A stretch of DNA of 64,000 nt, from positions 5,775-69,774 of the forward strand of contig JAZNVL010000017.1 in assembly GCA_045592785.1 (NCBI GenBank), given 5' to 3'. Positions within the stretch are counted from its first letter, which is position 1; every line of letters starts with the position of its first letter. Shown here one piece after another: positions 52,009 to 59,708 of the stretch. Origin of the DNA: RGIG8244 sp045592785 (GTDB lineage: Bacteria > Verrucomicrobiota > Lentisphaeria > Victivallales > UBA1829). Under the pieces are notes generated by a model that saw only the letters and a list, made by a program, of their open reading frames with translations, had not been told where the DNA came from and ran no database searches. The position numbers were made by a program, and so were the translations under genes.

Positions 52009-52956
52009 TTATTTCTGCAAACGCGTATCCAATGCATCACGGAGCGCATCACCCAGTACATTCAGCGCAAGCACCAGAATGAACATGAAAAACGTGGCGC
52101 CCGCCGCTTCCCACCAGATCCCGCGCCAGAGCTGTCCCTGTCCGTCCGAGATCATCGCTCCCCAGCTGGGCTCAAACTGTACGCCCAGACCCAGGTAACT
52201 GACAATGACTTCTGTCATCACGGCGAACGCAAACCGCATGGTGAAGTAGATGATGACCAGGTGCATCAGATTGGGAAGGATATGACGGGATAATATCCGG
52301 AAATCACTTGCACCCAGCGCACGCGCCGCTGTCACATAAGGCATCTCACGCAAACGCATGGTTTCCGCACGGATCACACGGCAGAGGGCGACCCAGCCCG
52401 TCAGCCCGATCCCGATATAGACCGCCATCATCCCCGGTTCGGTGTTCAGGGTACGGCACAGGGTGCGGAACACATCTTCCAGCGGGGCCCAGAGGAATCC
52501 TTTGGAGACGAGGAGCGCGAACGCCAGAATGAAAAGCAGGGACGGCATGGAGGCAAATGTACTGTATATCCAGACTACGATATCATCCACCGTGCCGCCG
52601 TAATATCCGGCACAGATCCCCAGGATCACACCCAATACCGCCGAAAGCAGAGAGGCTATGATCCCCACTTTCATGGCGGTACGGGACGCAAACACGGCAC
52701 GCAGAAGAACATCCCGTCCCAGGTAATCCGTACCGAGGGGATGTTCCAGACTGGGCGGCTGATTCCGTTCTTCCGGATGTGCGATGCGGTAGATCGGGTC
52801 TGTTTGTGTTGCGGAACAATAAATGCTGTAACATTCCGCCCCCAGTGCGGCAAAGAAAAATATGCCGCAGATCACGAAAGACGTCAGGGCAAACCGTTGT
52901 GCCGCAAAACGCCGGAATGTATTTTTCCAGGGGGCGTGAATGACTGCTTCGCTCAT
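52009..52956 (-). CDS. Peptide/nickel-type ABC transporter permease (DppC/OppC family), orphan
   Basis: A 315-residue inner-membrane permease. The N-terminal helix FALTSFVICGIFFFAALGA is followed by a periplasmic loop with the family's HPLGTDYLGRDVLLRAVFA, then five helices. The EAA loop that contacts the ATPase reads AARALGASDFRILSRHILPN near 225. The start at 52956 overlaps the mnmG stop (ATGA). The partners (OppB-like permease, ATPases, binding protein) are not in the window. It most likely carries oligopeptides or glycans with subunits encoded elsewhere. Confidence 0.88.
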   Translation of the reverse strand: MSEAVIHAPWKNTFRRFAAQRFALTSFVICGIFFFAALGAECYSIYCSATQTDPIYRIAHPEERNQPPSLEHPLGTDYLGRDVLLRAVFASRTAMKVGIIASLLSAVLGVILGICAGYYGGTVDDIVVWIYSTFASMPSLLFILAFALLVSKGFLWAPLEDVFRTLCRTLNTEPGMMAVYIGIGLTGWVALCRVIRAETMRLREMPYVTAARALGASDFRILSRHILPNLMHLVIIYFTMRFAFAVMTEVIVSYLGLGVQFEPSWGAMISDGQGQLWRGIWWEAAGATFFMFILVLALNVLGDALRDALDTRLQK

Positions 52957-54824
52957 GAGTGGGTGACTTTCTCTTCCGGTTTGTGCCGGAGCCGTTCCAG
53001 CCACACTTGCAGCAGCGAGATCTCCACCGGCGTGACACCATCGATCCGGCTTGCCTGTGAAAGGGAGGCGGGCGCGACCCGTTTGAGTTTCATCCGGGAT
53101 TCATTGCGGAGTCCGGTGACGGAATCATAATCGAAATCGGCGGGGATGCGCCAGGATTCCAGATGCCGGAGCCGGGCGACGGACTGATCTTCCTGCCGGA
53201 TGTATCCTTCGTAATGCGCCCGGATCGCCAGCTGACGGAAGATCCGTCTGCCTTCTCTGGTATCGCTGCGGAATCCGAAGGTTTCCGGGGGAGCCGGGAG
53301 TTTTTCCATATCCGGTTCCCCGCGCATATCCCGGATGACCGTCCACGCCGTGTGTCCGCCGGAGAGTGAATATGCTTTGCAAAGTTCTTCGGCACGATCC
53401 AGGGTGTTCCGGTATTCACAGAAGCGGTTGTAAACGGTGTCGGAAACCAGCCCGGCGGAATGGGCAAGATCGCACAGACGCAAGTCGGCGTTATCCTGCC
53501 GGAGCCGGAGACGGTATTCCGCACGGCTGGTGAAAAGACGGTAGGGTTCCACGATCTCTTTCGTCACCAGGTCATCGATCATGACCCCGAGATACGATTC
53601 ATCTCTGGAAAATTCGATTCCGTCCTTCCCGGCGGCATAACGGGCGGCGTTGAGCCCGGCGGCAAGTCCCTGCGCCGCAGCTTCTTCATATCCGCTGGTC
53701 CCGTTGACCTGACCCGCATGATAAAGACCGGGCCATTTCTTGACCGCAAGACACCGGTTGAGTTCTTCCGGGTAGATGAAATCATATTCGATGGCGTAGG
53801 CATACCGCGCGATGACCGCATTACGGAGTCCGGGGACGGATTGGACCAGTTGCCGCTGGACATCGGTGGGCAGACTGGTGGAGAGACCGTTGAGGTAATA
53901 TTCATCGGTGAACTCGCCTTCCGGTTCCAGATAGATGTGATGGCGTTCGTGATCCGGGAATCGCATCACCTTGTCTTCGAAAGAAGGACAATACCGTGTG
54001 CCGGTTCCTTCGATCTTGCCGTTATACATGGGGGCACGATCCAGATTGGCACGGACAAGTTCCGCGGTTTCCTCTGTGGTGTGTGTCATGTAACAGGTCA
54101 TATTCCGTGCGGCGACTCTGGGGAGAACGATTTCTGTTTCCGGATAGAACGTAAACCGTTCTTCGGGTTCGTCCGCGCCCTGCGGAGTGAGTTGAGTAAA
54201 ATCAATACTTCTGCCGTAAATGCGAGGGGGAGTACCCGTTTTCAGCCTGCCCATACGCAGTCCCAACTGCTCCCGGATGGCATCGGAAAGTTCCACGGAG
54301 GGCGGATCGCCCGCTCTGCCGCCGGGGAAATCTTTGAGTCCGTAATGGAGTTTTCCCCGGAGAAATGTACCGGCAGCCATGACGACGGCTTTGGCGTGGA
54401 AGGTTTCCCCGAACTCGGTATTGACCCCTGCGATCGCCCCGTTTTCGATCAGAAACGAGGTGGCAAGCGCCTGGTGTACGGAAAGGTTTTCCACGCCTTC
54501 CAGGAACAGTTTCATGGCGCGCTGATAACAGAATTTATCGCATTGTGCCCGTGGAGAACGGACCGCTGCCCCCTTTGTTCCGTTGAGCATGTGGAACTGA
54601 ATGGCAGAGGCATCGGCGACTTTTCCCATGGCACCGCCCAGTGCATCGATCTCCCGGACAAGATGTCCTTTGGCGATTCCGCCGATACATGGATTGCAAC
54701 TCATCTGGGCGATATGGTCCAGATTGATGACAAGCATGAGGGTTTTTGCGCCGCAGCGTGCGGCGGCATAAGCGGCTTCACAAGCGGCATGTCCGCCGCC
54801 GATCACGATTACATCATAATACAT
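52953..54824 (-). CDS. mnmG: tRNA uridine-5-carboxymethylaminomethyl modification enzyme MnmG
   Basis: FAD-dependent partner of MnmE that installs cmnm5 on U34 of tRNAs reading split codon boxes. I start at 54824 (MYYDVIVIGGGHAACEAA); the upstream in-frame stretch covers the promoter. Its 623 residues show the FAD motif IGGGHAACEAAYAAARCG, MSCNPCIGGIAKGHLVREIDALGG near 50-75, GTFLRGKLHYG near 155, GRLKTGTPPRI near 205 and YEEAAAQGLAAGLNAA near 370. The C-terminal domain binds MnmE and tRNA. The stop is coupled to the permease gene. Confidence 0.95.
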   Translation of the reverse strand: MYYDVIVIGGGHAACEAAYAAARCGAKTLMLVINLDHIAQMSCNPCIGGIAKGHLVREIDALGGAMGKVADASAIQFHMLNGTKGAAVRSPRAQCDKFCYQRAMKLFLEGVENLSVHQALATSFLIENGAIAGVNTEFGETFHAKAVVMAAGTFLRGKLHYGLKDFPGGRAGDPPSVELSDAIREQLGLRMGRLKTGTPPRIYGRSIDFTQLTPQGADEPEERFTFYPETEIVLPRVAARNMTCYMTHTTEETAELVRANLDRAPMYNGKIEGTGTRYCPSFEDKVMRFPDHERHHIYLEPEGEFTDEYYLNGLSTSLPTDVQRQLVQSVPGLRNAVIARYAYAIEYDFIYPEELNRCLAVKKWPGLYHAGQVNGTSGYEEAAAQGLAAGLNAARYAAGKDGIEFSRDESYLGVMIDDLVTKEIVEPYRLFTSRAEYRLRLRQDNADLRLCDLAHSAGLVSDTVYNRFCEYRNTLDRAEELCKAYSLSGGHTAWTVIRDMRGEPDMEKLPAPPETFGFRSDTREGRRIFRQLAIRAHYEGYIRQEDQSVARLRHLESWRIPADFDYDSVTGLRNESRMKLKRVAPASLSQASRIDGVTPVEISLLQVWLERLRHKPEEKVTHS

Positions 54825-54863
54825 ATTTTCCACGAAACGATCTCCGAATATAATAATACAAGT

Positions 54864-54891
54864 AATATACCGCCGAAACAAAAAAATGCAA
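54864..54891 (-). promoter_or_regulatory. Promoter of mnmG
   Basis: Minus strand: TTGCAT (54891-54886), 16-bp spacer, TATATT (54869-54864), 40 bp before the ATG. Confidence 0.57.
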
Positions 54892-54921
54892 GCGGAAGCG
54901 GCAAGGTATTCTCTTGGAGAC

Positions 54922-54949
54922 TTGTATTTTTTGCAAAGCGTGATATAGT
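54922..54949 (+). promoter_or_regulatory. Promoter of the FKBP-AraC pair
   Basis: TTGTAT (54922-54927), 16-bp spacer, TATAGT (54944-54949), 50 bp before the FKBP ATG. Confidence 0.5.
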
Positions 54950-54998
54950 ACCTGCAATCAAACGATAACAATCATCCATAAACAAAGGAAAACACACA

Positions 54999-55628
54999 AT
55001 GGCTCGTGAATTCAAAAACGACACCGAAAAATTCAGCTATGCTATGGGTATCAATATGGCATCTCACCTGATGCAGCTCCCCATTGCGCTGGATAAAGAG
55101 ATCATCATCGAAGCAGTCAGCTCTCTGCTCCGCGGACAACAGCCCGAAATGTCCCAGGAAGATTACCAGAAGACCATGCAGAAATTCCAGAAGACCATGC
55201 AGGAACAGGCCGCCGCCGAACAGAGCAAAGCTGCCGCCGCAAATGAAGAGATCGGAAAAGCATATCGCGACGATAACGCAAAGAAAGAAGGCGTCAAAGT
55301 CACCGCTTCCGGACTTCAGTACGAAGTCCTGAAGGAAGGGACCGGCAAACAGCCCGCTTCCGCTTCCGATACCGTCTCCGTCCATTACGAAGGCAAACTC
55401 ATCAACGGCGAGATCTTCGACAGCTCCATCCGTCGCGGTGAACCCGCGGAATTCCCGCTGAACCGGGTGATCCCGGGCTGGACCGAAGGTGTTCAGCTGA
55501 TGAAAGAAGGCGCAAAATACCGTTTTGTGATCCCCCCGGCACTGGCATACGGTGAACACGGTGCAGGCGGCGCCATCGGCCCCAACGAAACACTGATCTT
55601 CGAAGTGGAACTTCTGAAAGTCAAGTAA
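54999..55628 (+). CDS. FKBP-type peptidyl-prolyl cis-trans isomerase
   Basis: A 209-residue isomerase with an N-terminal dimerisation domain (FSYAMGINMASHL ... MSQEDYQKTMQKF), a helical Ala-rich linker, and an FKBP domain from ~120: SGLQYEVLKEGTG, VSVHYEGKLINGEIFDSS, FPLNRVIPGWTEGVQLM, YRFVIPPALAYGEHGAGG and NETLIFEVELLKV. The layout matches FklB/FkpA/Mip. There is no signal peptide, so a cytoplasmic place (as for FklB) is likelier than periplasmic. An AraC regulator gene begins 1 bp after its stop. Confidence 0.93.
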   Translation: MAREFKNDTEKFSYAMGINMASHLMQLPIALDKEIIIEAVSSLLRGQQPEMSQEDYQKTMQKFQKTMQEQAAAEQSKAAAANEEIGKAYRDDNAKKEGVKVTASGLQYEVLKEGTGKQPASASDTVSVHYEGKLINGEIFDSSIRRGEPAEFPLNRVIPGWTEGVQLMKEGAKYRFVIPPALAYGEHGAGGAIGPNETLIFEVELLKVK

Positions 55629-55629
55629 T

Positions 55630-56523
55630 ATGTCAGATCCCTTACGGGAACTGTATCAGGTGATTCGCAACGGTGAAAAGTGGGGCGAATCACCTTATTT
55701 TTTCCCAAATAAAAACCTCCCGCTCCATGTCCGGCTGATCCATTGCGGTTTCGAAACCGTGGATGATCCGGCTTATTCCTATCAGGGTTTGAACCGCGGA
55801 AAAGCGGAGTTCTGTATCTTTCAGTATACCGTCGCCGGGGAAGGTGTCCTGGATTACGAAGGACGTAAATATACGCTGTCACCGGGGAAAGCGTTTCTGG
55901 TGCATGTCCCCCATGACCACCGGTATTATCTTGATGGCGGATCATGGACTCATTTCTTCTGTTCGTTCAGCGGAAAGGAGGCGTTCCGTATCCAGCGGAA
56001 TATCGAAGCACAATGCGGTCCGGTACTGGAATTCGCGGAGGATTCCGAAGCGATATGGTCCCTCCTGCGGATCATCCAGACGGTCCGGGCGAAAACAGAT
56101 GGGATCGATGAGTTCAAACTTTCCGGCATGTTTTATTCCTTCCTGATGTCATTGAGCCGGGAAGCGTTTTCTGCACAGCAATCGTTCCACGACGAACGGA
56201 ATCCGGATTTCATGAAAACGGTCTTGCAATATTGTCTGGAACACCTTGCCGACCCTGACATCGGGGTGGATGAGATGGCGCAGGCAGCAGGATACAGCAA
56301 ATATCATTTCTCCCGGTTGTTCCGTGAGAACCAGGGTGTTTCCCCCGGACAATTCCTGCGGGATCTGCGATTGCGTTCTGCGTTGCGTATGTTGCAGTTT
56401 GAGTTTTACAATATCAAAGAGATCTCTGCCCGGTGCGGGTTTACGGATGAAAGTTATTTCTGTCGTATATTCAAGGAAAAATTCGGGCAATCGCCGGGAC
56501 AATTCCGGAAGCCCGGCGACTGA
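55630..56523 (+). CDS. AraC-family transcriptional regulator
   Basis: A 297-residue regulator. The N-terminal ~160 residues form a cupin-like sensor (FQYTVAGEGVLDYEGRKYTLSPGKAFLVHVPHDHRYYL). The C-terminal ~100 residues carry two helix-turn-helix units: DEMAQAAGYSKYHFSRLFRENQG and IKEISARCGFTDESYFCRIFKEKFGQSPGQFR, the AraC/XylS signature. Members with this sensor type usually respond to sugars. It follows the FKBP gene by 1 bp, an odd pairing. No sugar-use genes lie next to it. Confidence 0.92.
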   Translation: MSDPLRELYQVIRNGEKWGESPYFFPNKNLPLHVRLIHCGFETVDDPAYSYQGLNRGKAEFCIFQYTVAGEGVLDYEGRKYTLSPGKAFLVHVPHDHRYYLDGGSWTHFFCSFSGKEAFRIQRNIEAQCGPVLEFAEDSEAIWSLLRIIQTVRAKTDGIDEFKLSGMFYSFLMSLSREAFSAQQSFHDERNPDFMKTVLQYCLEHLADPDIGVDEMAQAAGYSKYHFSRLFRENQGVSPGQFLRDLRLRSALRMLQFEFYNIKEISARCGFTDESYFCRIFKEKFGQSPGQFRKPGD

Positions 56524-56582
56524 AAATCCCGTTGATTTTTGAAATAAAACGCATATTTTTTCAGTTTTTTTCTTTTTTCGGC

Positions 56583-56610
56583 TTGCATTTTAAAAAAAGA
56601 GTGATATATT
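56583..56610 (+). promoter_or_regulatory. Promoter of tRNA-Asn
   Basis: TTGCAT (56583-56588), 16-bp spacer, TATATT (56605-56610), 16 bp before the tRNA. Confidence 0.6.
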
Positions 56611-56626
56611 AGTCCCCATTAAACGC

Positions 56627-56701
56627 TCCGGCATAGCTCAGCGGTAGAGTAGGTGGCTGTTAACCACTTGGTCGTAGGTTCGAATCCTACTGCCGGAGCC
56701 A
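56627..56701 (+). tRNA. tRNA-Asn (GTT)
   Basis: 75 nt with an encoded CCA. The acceptor stem TCCGGCA pairs with TGCCGGA, discriminator G. The D arm begins AGCTCAGCGG, the anticodon loop is CTGTTAA (anticodon GTT) and the T arm is GTAGG-TTCGAAT-CCTAC. No variable-arm extension. Its 3' part is repeated 129 bp downstream. Confidence 0.97.
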
Positions 56702-56722
56702 TTTTTATTTTAAAAATGCTCC
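56683..56722 (+). repeat. 40-bp direct repeat, copy 1 (overlaps tRNA-Asn 3' end)
   Basis: Begins in the T arm of tRNA-Asn, includes CCA and 21 bp downstream, and ends ATGCTCC. It is identical over 40 bp to 56812-56851. The last 28 bp form an imperfect inverted repeat (GGAGC... with ...GCTCC around an AT-rich core). Confidence 0.92.
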
Positions 56723-56811
56723 AAAGGAGGATCGATGTGGCACACATCGTTTTGCGAAGCAAAATCGAACCGTAAGAGGTTCGACGCGCAGCGGGACGAC
56801 CCTCGGGAGTC
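56723..56811 (+). mobile_element. 89-bp hairpin-rich unit between the direct repeats
   Basis: No protein is encoded. Three small hairpins stand in a row: 56733-56739 with 56743-56749 (7 bp), 56750-56755 with 56759-56764 (6 bp) and 56765-56771 with 56778-56784 (7 bp). A GC-rich stretch follows. The last hairpin arm carries GGTTCGA, which is also in the T arm of the tRNA. With the flanking 40-bp repeats this looks like a small REP- or MITE-like insertion aimed at a tRNA 3' end. That it moves is inference. Confidence 0.45.
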
Positions 56812-56851
56812 AATCCTACTGCCGGAGCCATTTTTATTTTAAAAATGCTCC
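56812..56851 (+). repeat. 40-bp direct repeat, copy 2
   Basis: Exact copy of 56683-56722, starting 129 bp later. It holds the last 19 bases of a tRNA-Asn, including CCA, without the rest of a tRNA. It could be an attachment-site-like remnant or a duplicated target. Confidence 0.92.
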
Positions 56852-56894
56852 GGATAGGTACGGATAAGTACGGATAGGTACGGATAAGTACGGA
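56852..56894 (+). repeat. 10-bp tandem repeat array A
   Basis: Four units of GGATARGTAC (R alternates G, A, G, A) plus a partial fifth. The core ACGGA recurs at 56860, 56870, 56880 and 56890, exactly one unit apart. Confidence 0.9.
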
Positions 56895-56906
56895 GTTTTT
56901 TATAAA

Positions 56907-56957
56907 CTGTCTGTTTCCGTCTGTTTCCGTCTGTTTCCGTCCGTTTCCGTCCGTTCT
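56907..56957 (-). repeat. 10-bp tandem repeat array B, inverted relative to array A
   Basis: On the plus strand, units CTGTTTCCGT (three times), CCGTTTCCGT and a degenerate end. TCCGT, the complement of ACGGA, ends at 56920, 56930, 56940, 56950 and 56954. Array B thus mirrors array A across an AT-rich 12-bp centre. It ends 31 bp before the polysaccharide operon promoter. Confidence 0.88.
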
Positions 56958-56988
56958 GCACAAAACTGCACTTCTATAAATATAATAC

Positions 56989-57016
56989 TTGAAAATTGCA
57001 CAATACGATGTATATT
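56989..57016 (+). promoter_or_regulatory. Promoter of the polysaccharide operon
   Basis: TTGAAA (56989-56994), 16-bp spacer, TATATT (57011-57016). The leader to the ATG at 57084 is about 60 nt and includes a short palindrome (CGGAT..ATCCG). Confidence 0.6.
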
Positions 57017-57083
57017 ATTTAAAATAGTGCAAAATTGACGGATAAATCCGGGAAACGCGTGTTCGAAAGGAATAAAGTATAAA

Positions 57084-58613
57084 ATGAATTTGGATGAAAT
57101 ATTCTCCAAACTCCGGCAAATTTTCAAAGATCCGGCAAAAGTATTTATGCTGGCTTTCATGTCGGGCATTGTGTTTTCAATTGTTATTCTGCTGTTTTGT
57201 ACCAATATGTACCGTGACGTTTCTCATGTTTATGCCTATTTTGCGCAAGAAATGGGCAATGGCAACTGGTCGGATGGTTGGGTCGGACGGGTTCCCATGT
57301 TGAATATTCTTCTTTCCGGTGTACTGGCACGAATGGGGCTTGATGCTTTCAAAGCGACATTGTTTGTCAGTTGTCTGTTTTATGTTCTGACCTTATATCC
57401 ATTGCGTGCGTTGTTGCTCCGTTATCTTACACCGCTGCAAAGTGCGTATGGTTGTTTATTATACATCATGGCACCGAAAATCATTCGTTTTTCCACGTCC
57501 GGCCTTCTGGAATCGGGGCGTACCTTTTTTCTGATTGCTGCGTTGCTTTGCTATTTTCTTGCTGCGGAACGGAAACGGGTGAGAGATGGTATTCTGTTGG
57601 GCCTGTCGCTGGCGGGCTTATCCGTTGCCCGCGGGGAAGGGATCGGCATAGCAATTGCTTTGTTATTTGTTTTTCCGGTGTTTTCCATGTTGAAAGATGG
57701 CAAACAGTGGAAAAGTGAACTGCTTCGTACCGTACGCATGACGTTGTTGACGGTATTTGTTTTTCTTGCGGGGATTTCCCCGTTCTGTGCGGTCAACTAT
57801 GTGAAATACGGATCATTTGTGACAGATTTGCGTCTGGCGGAGAGTGTGCACCTCCGTCCCCACGGACCTCCGGCGGAGATCGCGATTCCGCGTGTGCAGG
57901 AGAAATTGACGATCGGCGAGCATTTTTCTGAAGTTTTCGGTGATATGCTCCGTGGCAGTTATGAAGTATATCTGCTGTTTGGTTTATTGGGGATCTTCCT
58001 CACATTCAAGGGGCGCAAATGGGGTTGGGATCATACCTGTATTGCGGGGATCATCTTGCTTCATACGGCGATATATGTGTGTATCGGTTCTTCTTACCGT
58101 TACCATTTGTATATCATACCGCTGTGTATGATGTTCACGGTTACAGGGCTTTCCTGTCTTATTGATTTTCTGGCAGCGAAAATTTCCAGTCTTCCGCAAG
58201 GTCGGAGGAATTTGTTGCGGGCGGGGGCAGTCCTGCTTTGTGTATTCCTGTTGATTGGTCAAATGGTCAATGGATTGCGGAATGCGGTGAATGATTCCCA
58301 TGAAGAGGAAATCGTGATGGCGGAATGGTTGAAAGACTATCAGCAAAAAAATAAACCGGGCGAACGTTTACGGGTTGCGACCCGTGATTTTACGGCAGCG
58401 ATTTATTACAGTGGAGCCCGTTCGGTTTGGAATTACAAGTTGTCGGAAGATGCAGAACTGCGATCGGCAGTCAATACATTCGATCTTCTGATCGCATCTC
58501 CCGAACGGAAGAATATCCTGGAATATTATCCTGACCTGGAGCCGGTTCCGGTTCCGGAGGGAGTGGAAATGCTTGTCTATCGTCATAAACAAACGACAGA
58601 GGAGAAGGAATGA
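57084..58613 (+). CDS. GT-C-fold membrane glycosyltransferase-like protein
   Basis: A 509-residue protein with about ten membrane helices and a soluble C-terminus. The first loop after helix 1 has RDVSHVYAYFAQEM with an acidic residue where GT39/ArnT-type enzymes bind the polyprenyl sugar donor. The helices then follow the PMT_2 pattern (LTLYPLRALLLRYLTPLQSAYGCLLYIMAPK; LSLAGLSVARGEG). It probably moves a sugar from a polyprenyl-phosphate carrier outside the membrane. AAAGGA precedes the ATG. It is the first gene of a six- or seven-gene operon, and the next gene overlaps its stop. Confidence 0.72.
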   Translation: MNLDEIFSKLRQIFKDPAKVFMLAFMSGIVFSIVILLFCTNMYRDVSHVYAYFAQEMGNGNWSDGWVGRVPMLNILLSGVLARMGLDAFKATLFVSCLFYVLTLYPLRALLLRYLTPLQSAYGCLLYIMAPKIIRFSTSGLLESGRTFFLIAALLCYFLAAERKRVRDGILLGLSLAGLSVARGEGIGIAIALLFVFPVFSMLKDGKQWKSELLRTVRMTLLTVFVFLAGISPFCAVNYVKYGSFVTDLRLAESVHLRPHGPPAEIAIPRVQEKLTIGEHFSEVFGDMLRGSYEVYLLFGLLGIFLTFKGRKWGWDHTCIAGIILLHTAIYVCIGSSYRYHLYIIPLCMMFTVTGLSCLIDFLAAKISSLPQGRRNLLRAGAVLLCVFLLIGQMVNGLRNAVNDSHEEEIVMAEWLKDYQQKNKPGERLRVATRDFTAAIYYSGARSVWNYKLSEDAELRSAVNTFDLLIASPERKNILEYYPDLEPVPVPEGVEMLVYRHKQTTEEKE

Positions 58614-59368
58614 TGTCTGATTCTGCGGCGGCGAAGCCTTTTGATATGAGCAAAACGTTTCTCATCATTCCGTGTTACAACGAAGAGGAATGTATTGTTT
58701 CGACCCTCAAAGATGTGCGGAACAATCTGCCGGATGTTCGTATCGTGGTTGTGAATGACGGCTCTACGGACCATACATTACAGTGTCTGGAAGCGCAAAA
58801 CGATCCGTTGCTGACCGTTCTTGACCTTCCGTGCAACTCCGGGATCGGCACGGCGGTCAAAGCCGGACTGCTTTATGCGAAACGCAACGGGGCGGAGTAT
58901 GCGGTGAAGTTTGATGCTGATGGACAACATCTTGCGGAAGAGATTTCGCTGCTGCTTGCGCCGGTGATGGATGGGAAAGCGGATGTTGCGATCGGATCCC
59001 GTTTTGTGGGCGATCACAAAGGATTCAAAAGCACTTTTTTCCGTCGGATCGGGATCCGGTTCTTTACGTTCTGGAGTTACCTGCTTGTCCGGCAGGCAAT
59101 AACGGATTCCACATCGGGGTTCCGTGCGTATGGACGTGAGGCACTTGTTTTTTCTGCGCGATACTATCCCGCCTTTGATTATCCGGAGCCGGAAGAATGT
59201 ATTCAGCTGATCCGTAATGGGTTTCGAGTGAGCGAGGTGGCATGTAAAATGGCAGTCCGTCAGGGCGGAATATCATCGATTCATCCGCTGAAATCGTTGT
59301 ATTATATGATCAAAGTAGCGTTTTCCATGTGTATGGAAGCGATCCGACCAGTCAAGAGGAGATCATAA
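58610..59368 (+). CDS. Family 2 glycosyltransferase (dolichol-phosphate-mannose-synthase-like)
   Basis: A 252-residue GT-A enzyme. Visible: FLIIPCYNEEECIVSTLKDV, VVVNDGSTDHT near residue 45, the DXD region KFDADGQH near 103, and SRFVGDHKG then SGFRAYGREAL. This matches the DPM1/GtrB-like class that charges undecaprenyl phosphate with a sugar, which could feed the GT-C enzyme encoded just before. The start overlaps the preceding stop (ATGATG at 58610-58615). Confidence 0.9.
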   Translation: MMSDSAAAKPFDMSKTFLIIPCYNEEECIVSTLKDVRNNLPDVRIVVVNDGSTDHTLQCLEAQNDPLLTVLDLPCNSGIGTAVKAGLLYAKRNGAEYAVKFDADGQHLAEEISLLLAPVMDGKADVAIGSRFVGDHKGFKSTFFRRIGIRFFTFWSYLLVRQAITDSTSGFRAYGREALVFSARYYPAFDYPEPEECIQLIRNGFRVSEVACKMAVRQGGISSIHPLKSLYYMIKVAFSMCMEAIRPVKRRS

Positions 59369-59370
59369 GT

Positions 59371-59706
59371 ATGAGCTTGGTTCAATATGTTGCCGGTTCC
59401 GCCAGTATTCTGTTCCTTTTTGTAGTGCTTTATTCTGTCTACAAGAAAAAGATTCAGGAAGCGTATGCGCTGATCTGGATCTTTACCGGATTGATCATGA
59501 TCGTTTTTTCGCTTTCTCCATATCTGCTGCATTGTTTTTCCCGTCTTGTCGGGATCAAAACACCGGCATTTGCCTTATTGTCTTGCCTGCTGATGGGGAT
59601 TCTGTTTTTACTCTTCCAGGTGACTGTGGTGATTTCCCGCCAGAACGAGAAGATCAACCAGTTGATGCAGGAAGTTGCTATTCTGAATGAAATGAAAAAG
59701 AAGTGA
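59371..59706 (+). CDS. DUF2304-family membrane protein
   Basis: A 111-residue protein with three membrane helices (VAGSASILFLFVVLYSVY, YALIWIFTGLIMIVFSL, LSCLLMGILFLLFQVTVVIS) and a Lys/Glu-rich end. The layout ALIWIFTGLIMIVFS with a trailing helix is typical of DUF2304, often found beside GT2 enzymes in polysaccharide clusters, perhaps as an assembly or flippase partner. Start at ATG 59371; it is in one operon with its neighbours. Confidence 0.8.
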   Translation: MSLVQYVAGSASILFLFVVLYSVYKKKIQEAYALIWIFTGLIMIVFSLSPYLLHCFSRLVGIKTPAFALLSCLLMGILFLLFQVTVVISRQNEKINQLMQEVAILNEMKKK

Positions 59707-59708
59707 AA

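Noticed and set aside
56850..56957. CRISPR array
   Set aside because: Units are 10 bp with no spacers and no cas genes nearby; these are simple tandem repeats. No CRISPR was seen anywhere in the window.
56619..56963. Minus-strand frame containing VGFEPTTK and a repeated MAPAVG segment
   Set aside because: This is the common false protein read antisense to a tRNA 3' end; the repeated segment is simply the duplicated tRNA end.
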